From: Symbiodinium natans
Lineage: Eukaryota > Sar > Dinophyceae > Suessiales > Symbiodiniaceae
Assembly (NCBI GenBank): GCA_905221605.1
Contig: CAJNDS010002574.1
Span: forward strand, 248,001 to 312,000
Reading direction: 5' to 3'
DNA: 64,000 nt
Positions 1-12,593 of the stretch are shown here, piece after piece. The position numbers and the translations under genes were made by a program. The notes beneath the pieces were generated by a model, which saw only the letters and a list, made by a program, of their open reading frames with translations, ran no database searches and was not told the origin of the DNA. Within the stretch, counting starts at the first letter, position 1. Each line of letters starts with the position of its first letter.

Positions 1-3000
1 CTGCCATGCATGGTATTGTCCCTTTAGGAACCTAATCACTTGTCGCAATGCTTGCTCAAAGCATGCTGTTGGCTTGGACTGTCCTTGCGAAAGAATGGAC
101 ATCCACCTACTCAGGTCAGGTCTCGACTGACCCCACCATGCAATCCGGCCAAGTACTGCTCTGTACCTCGCAGCTGCAGTGTCACTCAACTCAGGATCCG
201 AACCACTTGCTCTGCCCTTCTCGACCGTTTTCACGATGTCCGGAGGAGCAGTAACCACCTTCAGGTCCTTACAGAACTCTGTCTCGAACAGGGCATCTAA
301 GTATGCCGGGGGCACTCGCATCCTGAGATGACTCCCTTGTCTCTCAATCTCTCGCCCCAAAAAGGTGATCTTTCCACCAGTGGAAGTGATTCGACCCGTT
401 TCCTTGATCTTCAACTCTCCGTTCAGGGTGTCGGTCACCAACCGAATGGCATCTCTAGTGCCACACAGAATCAAATCGTCCACATAGCACAACATGAGGA
501 ATCTTTTCCCTCTCACAGTGCCCTCGAAGACGGAAGGTTCCGTTGGGCATTGCTTCAACCCAACTTTCTTCACAACTGTCGCCAGCTTCAAGTTCCAAGC
601 TTTGGCGGCAACTCTCAAACCATTCATGGCTTGATCCAGAATCATAAACACCGGGACATAATAGTCCTTGCAGGCGGAAACATCCTTGGGCAATTGGATA
701 ATCGCCTTCGATCCTTTCGGAAGGGGGGAATGCAAGAATGCAGTGCTAACATCCAAAGTTGCGACATCCATAGCATCTACCGAAGCAATGGCCAAAAGCG
801 TCCGTAACGCTTCTAAAGAAGGAGTCGTAGCACTCAGTCCTAAAGATGATGCTGTGCTCCCCTTTGCGATGTCTTGCACCACACACCGAGCTCTCACAGC
901 TTCCTTGCCATTCACCACCTTTGGGCCTATGACCCATCGGGTTGGGATGATCTTTATCCCATGCTGACGAGCAAACTTCTGAGCCTCGTCTGCTCCAACC
1001 ACTCTCCCTGCTTTGTGAGCAGTCATACTCTGCAGCTCAGTTCGCCGGCCTTCCACTGTTTTATCCACATCTAATGGACATCCATCTATCTCAGACAGAA
1101 CACTCGTGGGTCTTGCCAGCCAAACTTGGGATCCACACACCTTCATGGACTCCGGGAAAGTGCTATTCTTGTTGAGCAGAATCGAATTGGTCACATGTAC
1201 CAACTTCGGACTCTCGTCACTGCTTACCATTTTAATAGGACCTTGAGGCACATCGAGTCTTGGGTCTAAACAAATACGATTGATCAGCCGGGGAACTCGA
1301 TTGGACTCATCTGGAACTGAGTTCACATCTGAAGTTAAACTCTCTAAACGCCGGGGAACTCGACTGGACTCATTTGGAACTGAATCCACATCCATTTGAG
1401 GTTTTTCTTCCTCCATTGGGATCGCTTCATCCTCAGCGGGAGTTTCTCCTTCGAAGTATCCAGGTTCCATTGCCTCATCTGGAATCCCTTGGTAAGGCAA
1501 ACTTGGATCCTCAAAATCCTCCATGTCAACATCCACAACTTCTGTCGCAGGTGTTGGGACGCTTTGCCTCTCCTCCAACTTGGGATCTGGTCGACTCTCA
1601 TAGGTGATCTTCGGGCGTTTCAGGAGTGAAGGCTCACTTCCAGACTCCATCACCCCCGCATCCTTTGAGCTTCTCTGGTCCATTTTTGGAGTTTCCTCTG
1701 TTGGTTCTTTCGATTCCAACCGTTGTCGTTGAGCTTTCAACCAATCATCATACCGTTTTCGGCATTCAGCATTGTGGTTGGCTTTTCCTCTTTTTGGACC
1801 ACACGCAGGACAGTTCGCTGTGCCACCATGTTCCTTCACCCATGCAGCTGGAGGTCCAACTTTGCTCATGTCTGTGGTCGGTCCATCAGACACTCGGCCC
1901 TCAAAGGCCTTGTCCGCTTCACCTTCAATCCGATCGGGCACACCATCCTCTTTCTCCTTCAGAATCGGGGGAGCCAATGTATCCGATGGATCATGCTCCT
2001 TGAGCAAATGTTGACAATGCTCCAACCCAATCTTCAACGGAACGATGTGCTTGATGGACTTTGCTCGAAAGTGTTTTGGACAACCATCCACCATGGCACT
2101 CACAACATGAGTCAAGCCACCAACTTCAGGGTACACATAGGCTGCTTCCACAAACCGGGAGAGCGCCGTGGTTTTCATCGAATCCGGTAGCTCAGCCAGA
2201 ACTGTAGCACCTATCAACGACGATCCACACTCATGGAGGGATCTCTGTAGTACCAACTCCTGGGGTGATTTCTTCCCATCAAAGGCAGCTGCATGGTGAT
2301 TGTGCATTGCAGCACAGTAAATCAGACCAAACTCAAACGCTCGAGGACTTCTCTTCAAGTCAAAGCCCTGCGCTCGTAGATCCAACCTCACCGTGCTGAA
2401 CAACTCCTTGAGTGTTCTCACTGCCCTTTCCACACCACCAACCGCTTCATGTCCCTGCGGAGGTGCTCTTTGGGTCACAATCCTAATCCCCAGATTGGCT
2501 CTCTTGATGAGGGCGCTCACCGCTGTCTCGCTGTCTGTCCTCAACAGTACAGCAGACCCTGCAATGTCCAGTCCGAAAGCATTCATCCAATAACGAATCC
2601 AGCTGGAGGTATTGTCAGCATTGGTCCCTACCAACAGACATCCAATCATTCTGGTTGACATTTCCGTCATGACCAGTACTTTCATGTTGGGAGCCGTCGG
2701 CTGGTCTTTCGCAAAAGTCCCAGTTACCAGGTTGATGAAGCAGAAATCTGCTTGCAACGCCACGGGACGGTCTTGAGCATCCTTGGTCCGACGATGCTGG
2801 GTTGTTCCTCTTGTCATCCGACAATGAGGACATTCGGACGAAAAAGGAATGTGGCCTCGCATCCGATGCAGCTCCATTTCTTCTTGCTTTTTCTTGGTCA
2901 TTGACTGCACTGACTGCATCTGATCAACCTCCATCGGTCGTTGGCCATCATCCACATCCATGGGTCGAACCTCAGTTCTTCCAAAGGTTACTTTCTTTCG

Positions 3001-5211
3001 CTTTCCAGCATCACCTTGCAGGTAGATCCAAGGACATCCAGCCCAGGATACTCCATATCCCATGACTCCTTTCTTCTCGTGTCGCAGCGAAATCTCTCTT
3101 CGAGTGAACTTCACTTCCCAACCAGTATTCACCATCTGCTCGGTGCTCAAGATGTTGTGAGCCACATCTGCTACAACTCCAGTCACACACACCGATGTCA
3201 AACCAAGATACTGCTTTCCTTCATACATAGGCAGCAAGGCTCGGATGCGAACTCGCTCGAAGACATTCACCGGGGTATCGTTGGCTGCTGAGTACCTCTC
3301 ATTAGGTCCCAACGCCTTCCGATCCAAGATCTGGAACTCATCCAAGTATCTTTTCGCAATCACAGTCACCGATGCTCCTGAGTCAATCAACCACCATTTG
3401 CTTGCATCATCCTTTTCCATGCTTTTGACTTGATTCATCGGAGGTTTCATCAAAGACCGAACTGACTTAGATGGCAACATCTGAGATAAATCGGTAGAGA
3501 TCCGATGCTCCAACTCGGCAATCCGGACTCTCGTCTCAACTTCCCATGACCAATCTATCTCATCAGTACTCCGGGGAATCCACTCTTTTCTCACTTCATC
3601 GAGCAATCCTTCCAGAGGTTGCAACACAGATTCCACTCGGGCCTCTGACTCAGGTTCATTCCATTCACCTCCAGTTAGCTGGTAGTCACTCGACTCACCC
3701 TCTTGGGAGACTTCAGCAACTGTCTTCCCCTTTCCTTTGCCTTTTCCTTTGGGCTTTCCCTTTTCGGGCTTCTTCTTGGGATCTCCTTTTGCCTTGGCTT
3801 TCGCCTTAGCATTGGGGGAATTGGGCTTCTTGCCTGAATCTCCCTCCTTATACCAGCAATCGCGGGCATAATGTCCCTTTCCACCACACACATAGCACTC
3901 CACATCCTTCTTGTTCTGGCTTGAAGCTCGTTTGCCAGCACCTTTGCTTGATTCGCGCTTGCCTTTCTGTTCCTTTCCTTTGCCTTTTGGTTTTCCTTCG
4001 TTGCCCTTTCCCTCATTGGGATCTCGAAAAGGTTGAAGCTTCGTGCCAGGGGCTTCTGACCACACCCTTTGTTGCACCTCAAACTTCAGAGCAACTCTTT
4101 TCAGATCTTCAAACGATTCACTATCGCCATGCAACAAGCAATGGCTTCTACACCGATCTGGCAAACTGCGCAGCAAAACCATAACCGAATCCGCTTCTTG
4201 GATCTGCAAACCACCAGCATGCACATCGGGATCAAGACTATTGAGCAGCTTGGTGTACTTGTTCAACTCATGCTCAATCTTTCGAATGATCTCCGGAATA
4301 CTGGGTGCTTTCACGGTTTGATTCACCAGCTGCGACCGAAAGAACAGGCATTCAGCTCGCGACTTCAGGCAAAACTCCTTCGCCAGCAATCTCAAAGCCA
4401 CAAAACCAGATTGTTGATAAGTGCTCTCACTTTCAACATATGTCTGCAAAATCAGAGAACTCTTCTCATGATTTGCAAAAGTCTGTCGCAGGATGTGCAT
4501 CAGCCTCGTCGACCTCTTCTGTTGCTCCACAGTAAGTCGATCCTGTTTCAGCCGAGACTCTTCTTGAGTCTTCACCGCATGCATGAGCTCATTGGGAAAC
4601 ACTTCTGAACCCAAACCAACCCAACTGGTCAGCTTCTCCATCCAGGTCAAGAATCCAAGAGCTTCAGAGATGCGATCCTTCCAAGACGAAAAGTCAATGG
4701 TCGGCAAACTGGGCAACCATTTGTCCGATCGAGCAAACACATCCCTTTCCCTTTCTTGCTCCAGAGGTGGAGGTCTCAGTGGGGGACTTGGGCTCGCCAT
4801 CCGAAAAAGCTGGGTCCCCTTCGCAGGAGTACCCACTGGCGATGCACCTTGACATCCCGAAGAAGAACTGGGCATGTTCTCAGGAACACCATCCTGAGGT
4901 AAGGGGGGATTCACCTGTTGCTGTTGCTGTGGCTGCTGTTGCTGATGCTGCTGTATCATCCACTGCTGATGCTGCTGCTGTTGCTGCACCATGGACGAAG
5001 TCATCGTTTGCATAAACTGCTGTTGCTGCACAACCAGTTGCTGCATCATGCTTTCCAATTCTCGCACTTGTCTCGTCAACCCTTGCACGTCGGGTGATGT
5101 TTGTGATGGTGTCACCACAGGTTGAGGAGGTCCAGTGGATAGTCCTGGTGGTAACGAAGGACTTCCTACCGCTTGCTGAGGCAAACCAGGGGGAAACGAA
5201 GGGCCTCCCAT
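1..5211 (-). CDS. Copia-type Gag-Pol polyprotein (partial, C-terminus beyond window)
   Basis: The frame is open from ATG at 5211 to position 1 (1737 codons, no stop); an in-frame TGA at 5376-5374 bounds it upstream. In order: a Pro/Gln-rich N-terminus with poly-Gln (residues about 50-105); Gag; a Lys/Gly-rich basic stretch around a CCHC zinc knuckle (C439, pattern CYVCGGKGHYARDC); protease with the DSG motif at D610; integrase HHCC (H782, H787, C794, C797) and catalytic D822, D893, E928 (35-residue spacing, as in copia); a linker of about 300 residues; reverse transcriptase with D1487 and the YVDD box at 1576-1579. RNase H is missing only because the window ends. The long undisturbed frame suggests a recent or active copy. 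An upstream start in another frame at 5471 gives only 78 codons and is unlikely. Confidence 0.88.
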   Translation of the reverse strand, partial: MGGPSFPPGLPQQAVGSPSLPPGLSTGPPQPVVTPSQTSPDVQGLTRQVRELESMMQQLVVQQQQFMQTMTSSMVQQQQQHQQWMIQQHQQQQPQQQQQVNPPLPQDGVPENMPSSSSGCQGASPVGTPAKGTQLFRMASPSPPLRPPPLEQERERDVFARSDKWLPSLPTIDFSSWKDRISEALGFLTWMEKLTSWVGLGSEVFPNELMHAVKTQEESRLKQDRLTVEQQKRSTRLMHILRQTFANHEKSSLILQTYVESESTYQQSGFVALRLLAKEFCLKSRAECLFFRSQLVNQTVKAPSIPEIIRKIEHELNKYTKLLNSLDPDVHAGGLQIQEADSVMVLLRSLPDRCRSHCLLHGDSESFEDLKRVALKFEVQQRVWSEAPGTKLQPFRDPNEGKGNEGKPKGKGKEQKGKRESSKGAGKRASSQNKKDVECYVCGGKGHYARDCWYKEGDSGKKPNSPNAKAKAKAKGDPKKKPEKGKPKGKGKGKGKTVAEVSQEGESSDYQLTGGEWNEPESEARVESVLQPLEGLLDEVRKEWIPRSTDEIDWSWEVETRVRIAELEHRISTDLSQMLPSKSVRSLMKPPMNQVKSMEKDDASKWWLIDSGASVTVIAKRYLDEFQILDRKALGPNERYSAANDTPVNVFERVRIRALLPMYEGKQYLGLTSVCVTGVVADVAHNILSTEQMVNTGWEVKFTRREISLRHEKKGVMGYGVSWAGCPWIYLQGDAGKRKKVTFGRTEVRPMDVDDGQRPMEVDQMQSVQSMTKKKQEEMELHRMRGHIPFSSECPHCRMTRGTTQHRRTKDAQDRPVALQADFCFINLVTGTFAKDQPTAPNMKVLVMTEMSTRMIGCLLVGTNADNTSSWIRYWMNAFGLDIAGSAVLLRTDSETAVSALIKRANLGIRIVTQRAPPQGHEAVGGVERAVRTLKELFSTVRLDLRAQGFDLKRSPRAFEFGLIYCAAMHNHHAAAFDGKKSPQELVLQRSLHECGSSLIGATVLAELPDSMKTTALSRFVEAAYVYPEVGGLTHVVSAMVDGCPKHFRAKSIKHIVPLKIGLEHCQHLLKEHDPSDTLAPPILKEKEDGVPDRIEGEADKAFEGRVSDGPTTDMSKVGPPAAWVKEHGGTANCPACGPKRGKANHNAECRKRYDDWLKAQRQRLESKEPTEETPKMDQRSSKDAGVMESGSEPSLLKRPKITYESRPDPKLEERQSVPTPATEVVDVDMEDFEDPSLPYQGIPDEAMEPGYFEGETPAEDEAIPMEEEKPQMDVDSVPNESSRVPRRLESLTSDVNSVPDESNRVPRLINRICLDPRLDVPQGPIKMVSSDESPKLVHVTNSILLNKNSTFPESMKVCGSQVWLARPTSVLSEIDGCPLDVDKTVEGRRTELQSMTAHKAGRVVGADEAQKFARQHGIKIIPTRWVIGPKVVNGKEAVRARCVVQDIAKGSTASSLGLSATTPSLEALRTLLAIASVDAMDVATLDVSTAFLHSPLPKGSKAIIQLPKDVSACKDYYVPVFMILDQAMNGLRVAAKAWNLKLATVVKKVGLKQCPTEPSVFEGTVRGKRFLMLCYVDDLILCGTRDAIRLVTDTLNGELKIKETGRITSTGGKITFLGREIERQGSHLRMRVPPAYLDALFETEFCKDLKVVTAPPDIVKTVEKGRASGSDPELSDTAAARYRAVLGRIAWWGQSRPDLSRWMSILSQGQSKPTACFEQALRQVIRFLKGQYHAWQ

Positions 5212-5870
5212 TGTCTGTTGGGGTGCTCCAGTAGCTACCCCATGAGGGCTTCTGGCGGGAGTTCGACCTCTGGGCACTGGGCCATACACAGGTTGGCTTC
5301 CTTGTGCCAAACCTGCACCCACAGTGGGTTGGGATTTCCCAAACCCGGAAAAGGGTCTACCCTTCGCCTTGTCTCAGCATCCATGATGGGCACAGAGCTT
5401 CCACGCTCTCGTCCACCTCTTGGACTCCTCACATGAGCTCCACTGGTGTGTCGTGGGGGTGTATTCAACATAGTTCCTGAACTCAGGCTCCAGCCTGCAG
5501 TCTCTCCACAACGTCTTCTGGCGAAAATTCTCTCACCAACACCAGATGGTCCAGGCTCCTGAAGAACCTCAGTTCGACTCTAGCAAGCACCGTATTCCTC
5601 AAGATCGGTCACAACCAATCCAGTTCCAGACAAACCACCTTGCCCGGGCTCCAAAGTGCCTCAACAGCCGCTGAACCAACTGCTTCCAAGCCTGATGAGT
5701 CCGGATCCGCCTCCTCACAGGGTAGGCTTCCCGGTACTCACTTACACGGTCCGAGTACAAGAGATTCCGATCCACTGGCAGTCTGGGCTCCAAACCCAAA
5801 CTTGCCTCCAGGCACTCACAGAGTCCTGACAGACAACCAAAGACATACACGGGCGCACCACAAGGCACAA

Positions 5871-5882
5871 GCTCCGCTACTA
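5871..5882 (-). other. candidate primer-binding site of the minus-strand copia element
   Basis: Read on the minus strand this is TAGTAGCGGAGC. It matches 11 of 12 bases of TGGTAGCGGAGC, which directly follows the 5' LTR of the complete copia element here. Upstream on the minus strand is a TCGTTTT run, also seen at the end of that element's LTR. The first bases deviate from TGG, so this is only suggestive. Confidence 0.35.
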
Positions 5883-6859
5883 CGTGAAAAAACGAAGGTC
5901 CCTCTGGTACCTTTTCCCTTGAAAGCACGAACCCTGACCTCTCACACAAGTGCGAACAGCTCTCTCTTTCAGTCAGAGCCACTTGAGCCAAAGTTACGAA
6001 GTGCACAAACTAAACGAATTCTCTCTTGTGAGCTTAAAATCAGCTTCAGAACGAAGTTTCTACACACTGCACACTCACTTTAAATAGCGTATTGGGCAAA
6101 AACACACTCGTATGATTTCCTTGGAAATCAACAAGGCATAAACCATTGAGGATGGGATCACACGGATTCCCAATCACTCCGAAGCAAAACAAACCTAAAC
6201 AAGCTGATCCAAAACATGACAAAAACATCAATGATCAGCCACAATCTTCCACTTCAAGGCACCAGTGGAACTGACCAACTTCCTGGGACACGGAACAACA
6301 TGTGCCTGGTGGACTGTGAAGGTTTAAGTGCATCGGAGCGAAGATTGGGTGAAGCGCCTGCTTCTTGCCACAAGAGCGAATCCCGGCCCTCCATCGGGTT
6401 TGTCTTTTCAAAATGCAAAACCGCGGTCAAGTTACCCCGAGGAAGAACTGGGCGACAAGAACACGAGCCTCATGGGCTTGCCAAGCGATTTGAGCATCCA
6501 AGAAAAGGACACAGTTCCACGTCTTTCCTGCCGACTAGAAATAGAGTTTAAAATAAACTGGCTGTGCAAAGCTGGAAATGCAAGGCTTGCAAATCGGCAC
6601 ACTTACTTGGAGCTTACAGGAAGCTTGACAGAGGGCTAGAGAGGTTTTGGGAACAGCTGAAGGGGCTGAAAAGAAACTCTGAACATTACTTTATCTTGAA
6701 GATAAGAAAAGAGATTATTCTAAATCTTCAATCTTGTTTTGTGGAATTTATTCAATTCCACCCTTGAATCTTGTTGTATTTTGTGCTTTTTGCGCTCGAT
6801 ACCTGGCCGCTGGGCCATACGCGGATGGGTTGAAACCCTGAGTTTCCATCTAGTGGCGC
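5883..6859. other. non-coding stretch, possible 5' LTR/leader of the left copia element and flank
   Basis: No frame here looks like a gene. The left part may contain the LTR of the minus-strand copia element, but with one copy in view its edges cannot be set. From about 6540 the sequence becomes AT-rich. Nothing else was recognised. Confidence 0.4.
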
Positions 6860-6983
6860 TGGCATCGGCACGTTTCAATGGGCTTTTAGCTCATGGTCGT
6901 CAGCCAAGTCATGGCGCCTTCCGAAGTCAGAATCGCCCGGTATGGGCAGAGCCCGCTCGCTCACCGTTCAATAAATAAATAGT
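6860..6983 (+). repeat. dispersed repeat with microsatellite tail, copy 1
   Basis: This segment is highly similar to 9758-9936. Both share GGCATCGGCACGTTTCAATG, the end GCAGAGCCCGCTCGCTCA and the terminal AATAAATAAATAG, and both run straight into a (TAG)n array. A shared 3' end followed by a simple-repeat tail is typical of non-LTR retrotransposons or SINEs; that assignment is inferred. Copy 2 carries about 70 extra bases in the middle. Confidence 0.6.
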
Positions 6984-7960
<977 letters not shown>

Positions 7961-8371
7961 CGCACGGTTCACAGCAGTTGGGAAGTCAACCAGCCTCCAG
8001 GCCGAACGCACAAGAGCTCAGCAACAGGCCCCGCCTTCGCAGAAGCTTAAGGATTCTGCCTTTGCCTGAGCCATTTTGCCATTGGAGCTACGAGTCGACT
8101 CTGCTGTGAACCGCCGGGTCCCAATTCCCGGGCCTCACGCACACCGACAACAACGAGTTTGCAGAGGTAAGCGGTAGGGTTTCCACTGCTCCGCGAGGTG
8201 GAAGGAGTACCCTCTTTAGTGACTTCATCATCTATGTTTCTGGAGGGGAAAAACAAGCGGATGGCGAGCCGAACGCGCCTCAGTACATTTCTCCTGCCTA
8301 CACTTTTCCATTTACAAAAGGTTCTGCAGCACACAGACATCCTTGGAGCAGCGCAACATTGGTCGACTTCA
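7961..8371. other. unassigned spacer
   Basis: No gene recognised. A short GC-rich inverted repeat lies near 8110-8130. The corresponding position after the second TAG array (10608-10945) has unrelated sequence. Confidence 0.4.
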
Positions 8372-8982
8372 GAGCCTGGTTGCTATGCAAGAAGTATCAG
8401 TGCTGAGGCCTGTTTTTGTGCTTCGAGCAGCTTCCCCGGGATGATGCACTCAGAGATCACTGCAATCTTTTCTGTGCAGCTTATGCGAAGTGGCAGCTTC
8501 TTCTCCGAGACACTCATGCTCAAAAGCCGCTTCGCAGACAAGTACGTGACTGGCCACGACACGCCCCCTCTCCCCCCTCCCCCCCCAGTTCGAGCTACAG
8601 CCCAGTCACGTATTGCTTTGGATACTGTTGAAAGGGATTGCAGCGCAGCTGACATGCTGCTTGCTCCGGGGAAAACGTCAAACGTTGGTGAGGATGAGAA
8701 GTCTCCGATCAGGTTGTACGGACTTGCAACACAGCTGCCAAACACAAAGCTATCCAACGGCCTTCAGCACAACGTAATCCTCCCAATGCTGGCCCCGCTG
8801 AGCACCCTGATGTCTTTCGATGCACATGGGGTGCCCTTGTGACCCCAGACAGGGCGCCGGGCCGGTCTTGTCTACAGGACAAGGTGCAGGTTGGGACACT
8901 GCAACCACAGTTCTGAAGTACGACCAGCTACATGCGCAGGGCTGCTTGAGGGTGATGCTGGCCCCAACGTGACACCAACGCT
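8372..8982. repeat. duplicated block, copy 1
   Basis: This block matches 10946-11469 almost base for base from GAGCCTGGTTGCTATGCAAG to GGCCCCAACRTGWCACCAACGCT. The main difference is about 110 extra bases here (from about 8407), and there are a few single-base changes and small indels. In copy 2 the similarity passes directly into the helicase-like remnant; in copy 1 it breaks at 8982 into other sequence. Confidence 0.85.
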
Positions 8983-9757
8983 TCGTCTTGCAGCGGGGTG
9001 CGAGAGCCGGGACTCGCTCTTGAGGCGAGGAGCAGGTTCGCCCTCTAGCAGTTTCTGCACTATGGTACGGCTCCACGACACGGCTGGGCACAGACTTTCT
9101 GATGAGCGATATGCCGCAACAGTTGTGAGCATCCAAGGACACAGTCCTTCACGGCCTTTACTGGCTGAACGTCTTACGGCCCTCCGCTGGTTGTCGTGAG
9201 TTACCCAGTGTGGGACGGCGCTAGACGGGAACTCAGGGTGTCGGCCCATCTGGGTACGGCCCACCGGCGCCAGTGCGTGAGTATCGGACGCGATGACTCA
9301 CATTTAGGGTGACGGAGACAGTTAAAAGCGAGTGAGTCTGAGCTGAGCCTTAGGCAGTTTCAGTTATCATGTGAAGCCGATTTGCGAGCCTGATGTTTCT
9401 ACAGCTTTGTACAGCCAGCTCAAGCAGGCCTCATTTTAAACTCTATTCCTTGTAGGCATTTCCTTTCCCTTCTCTGAGGCATCGGCAAGTCTGATTCCAA
9501 GGATGCGCTTGCCTTGTGTTCTTTTCTTGTTATCGTACGTTCGTGGCAGAGGTAGCAGCCTGGGCCTAGGAGCTTTAGGTTCGTCCATTGCTCTTCAAAG
9601 GGATGAGGTAGGTAGCTGCGATTATCGCAGTGCAGTCCCCCCGCGCCAGCTCCAACGCCTAAGTACGTGTTGGGTCTTGTTGCTTGTGTGTTGGTTGTTT
9701 TTCGGTTTGGTCTTGTTTGGCTTGTTAGTCCTTGGCTAGGCGGGTCCAAAGGACGGA
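8983..9757. other. unassigned spacer
   Basis: No gene, RNA or repeat recognised. Confidence 0.4.
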
Positions 9758-9936
9758 GCTGGCATCGGCACGTTTCAATGGGCTTTTAGCTAATGGTCAA
9801 GGCACGTCCGAAGGGCGGAGCTGGCCACGGCACGGCACGTCTCACGGGCGGGGCAAGCCAAGGGCATGGCGCCTCCCGAAGTTTCAGAATCGCCCGCTAT
9901 GAGCAGAGCCCGCTCGCTCAGCGTTCAATAAATAAA
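9758..9936 (+). repeat. dispersed repeat with microsatellite tail, copy 2
   Basis: Second copy of the repeat at 6860-6983, ending in the same AATAAATAAATAG and continuing into a second TAG array. It contains an internal GC-rich insertion relative to copy 1. Confidence 0.6.
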
Positions 9937-10607
<671 letters not shown>

Positions 10608-10945
10608 CAAAAATTTGGTCTCCGAAGGTAAGCGCAATATCTGCGATCAGCCAGCTGAGTTCCAGACTGGTGCCCAGTTTGCTCTTTCCTTCAGGATGGT
10701 CTGTTATGCTGACCCATCTGCAAGTCTCTAGCCACCTCCCGGCTGGACTACGTAAGGGACGAGCAGACAGGTGATGCAAACTAGGCCCTTGCGGCATCAA
10801 GAGGGTGGCATCCTGCCCCCCTAATGCAAAAAGACAGGCTTTCGGGTACCTGCGTGCGTACAGGACAGCGGAAATCTCTGGTGGGAGGCGCGTAGACGTG
10901 CTGAGCGAAATGTTGATCGCAGGCCCGCAGATAGACTTGAGGCCT
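10608..10945. other. unassigned spacer
   Basis: No gene recognised between the TAG array and the duplicated block. Confidence 0.4.
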
Positions 10946-11469
10946 GAGCCTGGTTGCTATGCAAGAAGTATCAGTGCTGATCCGAGACACTCATGCTCAA
11001 AAGCCGCTTCGCAGACAAGTACGTGACTGGCCACGACACGCCCCCTCCCCCCCCCTCCCCCCCCCAGTTCGAGCTACAGCCCAGTCACGTATTGCTTTGG
11101 ATACTATTGATACTATTGAATGGATTGCAGCGCAGCTGACATGCTGCTTGCTCCGGGGAAAACGTCAAACGTTGGTGAGGATGAGAAGTCTCCGATAAGG
11201 TTGTACGGACTTGCAACACAGCTGCCAAACACAAAGCTATCCAACGGCCTTCAGCACGACGTAATCCTCCCAATGCTGGCCCCGCTGAGCACCCTGATGT
11301 CTTTCGATGCACATGGGGTGCCCTTGTGGCCCCAGACGGGGCGCCGGGCCGGTCTTGTCTACAGGACAAGGTGCAGGTTGGGACACTGCAACCACAGTTC
11401 TGAAGTACGACCAGCTACATGCGCAGGGCTGCTTGAGGGTGATGCTGGCCCCAACATGTCACCAACGCT
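10946..11469. repeat. duplicated block, copy 2
   Basis: Match to 8372-8982, lacking the ~110-base segment of copy 1. It lies directly downstream (minus-strand sense) of the helicase-like remnant, so it may represent that gene's former 3' part. Confidence 0.85.
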
Positions 11470-12415
11470 GCATGCCCGTTTCTGCCTGCTTAGGCTTGGC
11501 GTGGCAGAGACACAGGATGGGCTCAAGCATAGACCTGGCAGTGAACGCAGGCTCGTCAGCGCCTATGTGCACCGTGGATTTGCTCCAAGAGGGCATCTCA
11601 CCTTGGCCTTTTTTCCAGGTCCCCGGACCATGCTGTATTTGCCTCGTCAAGGCCTCCGGCAAGGTCGCCGGTGTGTAGAGTGTCGATGGGATAGCATTGA
11701 GGCCACAAGTCTTTTTCTCAAGCAACTCCGTCACGAAATGGTAATTCGGGCGAGATCCTCCTGCCGGCTGCCTGTGATCCCCTATCATAACGTCCAGCGC
11801 ATGCCGTATGTGGGCGAGAATGCAGTTGGACCCTGGGGTCCCCACTTGCTGAGCTTCATCCCTCAGGAGGATCTCGACATCCTTCAGCCTGTTTATTAGT
11901 GCAGAATATGGGAAGCTAAGGCGGGCGACGACTGTGCCATGCGTGGCCGCCACTAGCAGTCCACTCCCTGCGTCATGAGCGTCAAATGGGAGCTTATGCG
12001 TATCCTTCTCCTTGCTGGCCGGGACTCGCGCAATACGGAAGCTGTGGCTCCCCGCGGTCAGCCTGTCCGCAGCTTCCACATAAGCCCGCACCGACTCATT
12101 ACCGTGCGCCGTGTAAAGGGTGAGCTTACCGGTGAGGCATGCCACAAGGACTCCCATGAAGGCACATGAGCGGGTTTTTCCGCTGCCTGGCGCTCCTGTG
12201 ACGAAAACCGAGGAGCGGTTTGCGGTCAGTCCATAGGAACATGTGCCTATGAGTGCCAATGAGTGCAGCCAGGTGCCCGTCAACGCCCCAAAAGGTATCG
12301 CAGAGACTAGCAAGAAATGCCGGCCCTGCTGCTAGCGCAAATATCATTGCTCTGTTCCGAGGATCCTGCTCGAGCCTCACAGCATCCGGTGGCAAATGGA
12401 GCTTATCTGCGTGCC
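11459..12415 (-). pseudogene. superfamily-1 (UPF1/DNA2-like) helicase fragment, 3' part of interrupted gene
   Basis: Minus-strand translation shows the helicase signature in order: Walker A GAPGSGKT (about 12172-12198), a motif Ia-like TAHGNESV, motif II as DEAQQ (about 11846-11864) and motif III as IGDHRQP (about 11767-11785). This combination is typical of SF1 helicases of the UPF1/DNA2 group. It is broken: the frame holding these motifs meets a stop upstream near 12320 while the preceding coding stretch continues in another frame, so a frameshift or missed intron lies at about 12300. Motifs IV-VI are not seen. The 5' end is cut at 12411-12415 by the copia element; the rest continues beyond 21078. 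The host could be a real intron-containing gene, an old pseudogene or a transposon-borne helicase. Confidence 0.6.
12411..12415. repeat. target-site duplication, left (GTGCC)
   Basis: GTGCC directly precedes the 5' LTR and is repeated at 21078-21082 directly after the 3' LTR. A 5-bp duplication is the size expected for copia integrase. Confidence 0.9.
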
Positions 12416-12581
12416 TAACAAACTTTTCGGTTAGCCATGTGCCCCCTGTAGAAGTATTTTTCCTTGTCGTTTCACTGCTGCCAACAAGGCTCAAGGGACT
12501 GCTGAACAGACCGTGTCCCAGCAAAAGTGCCCGCTAGTGGTTTCAAGTTCAAGGGTCTGGAACGAACCCTAAATCGTTTTA
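12416..12581 (+). repeat. 5' long terminal repeat
   Basis: This 166-bp sequence begins TAACAAAC and ends ATCGTTTTA, so its ends are TAA...TTA rather than the usual TG...CA. It is identical, base by base, to 20912-21077. It is short for an LTR, but short LTRs do occur in copia elements. Confidence 0.95.
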
Positions 12582-12593
12582 TGGTAGCGGAGC
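12582..12593 (+). other. primer-binding site (initiator Met tRNA-like)
   Basis: TGGTAGCGGAGC begins immediately after the 5' LTR. TGG pairs with the CCA end of a tRNA, and the rest resembles the complement of a eukaryotic initiator methionine tRNA acceptor stem, the common copia primer. The host tRNA is not in the window, so its identity is inferred. Confidence 0.8.

Larger units (their letters stand above)
1..5882 (-). mobile_element. Ty1/copia-type retroelement, minus strand, cut by left window edge
   Basis: The minus strand carries gag, protease, integrase and reverse transcriptase in copia order in one open frame that runs off the window at position 1, so RNase H and the 3' LTR lie outside. 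Only one end is visible and no second LTR copy is available, so the LTR cannot be delimited. A possible primer-binding site lies at 5871-5882: its reverse complement differs at one of 12 bases from the primer site of the complete element at 12416-21077. If it is real, the 5' LTR ends at about 5883 and extends rightwards. Confidence 0.85.

Noticed and set aside
1344-4608. Several + strand frames of 80-180 codons in the left region
   Set aside because: They are antisense to the continuous gag-pol frame on the minus strand, which carries the family motifs.
8062-8095. Spliced-leader-like sequence on the minus strand (CGTAGC ... ATGGCTCAGG)
   Set aside because: Only two short patches match the dinoflagellate spliced leader, with the wrong spacing and sequence in between.
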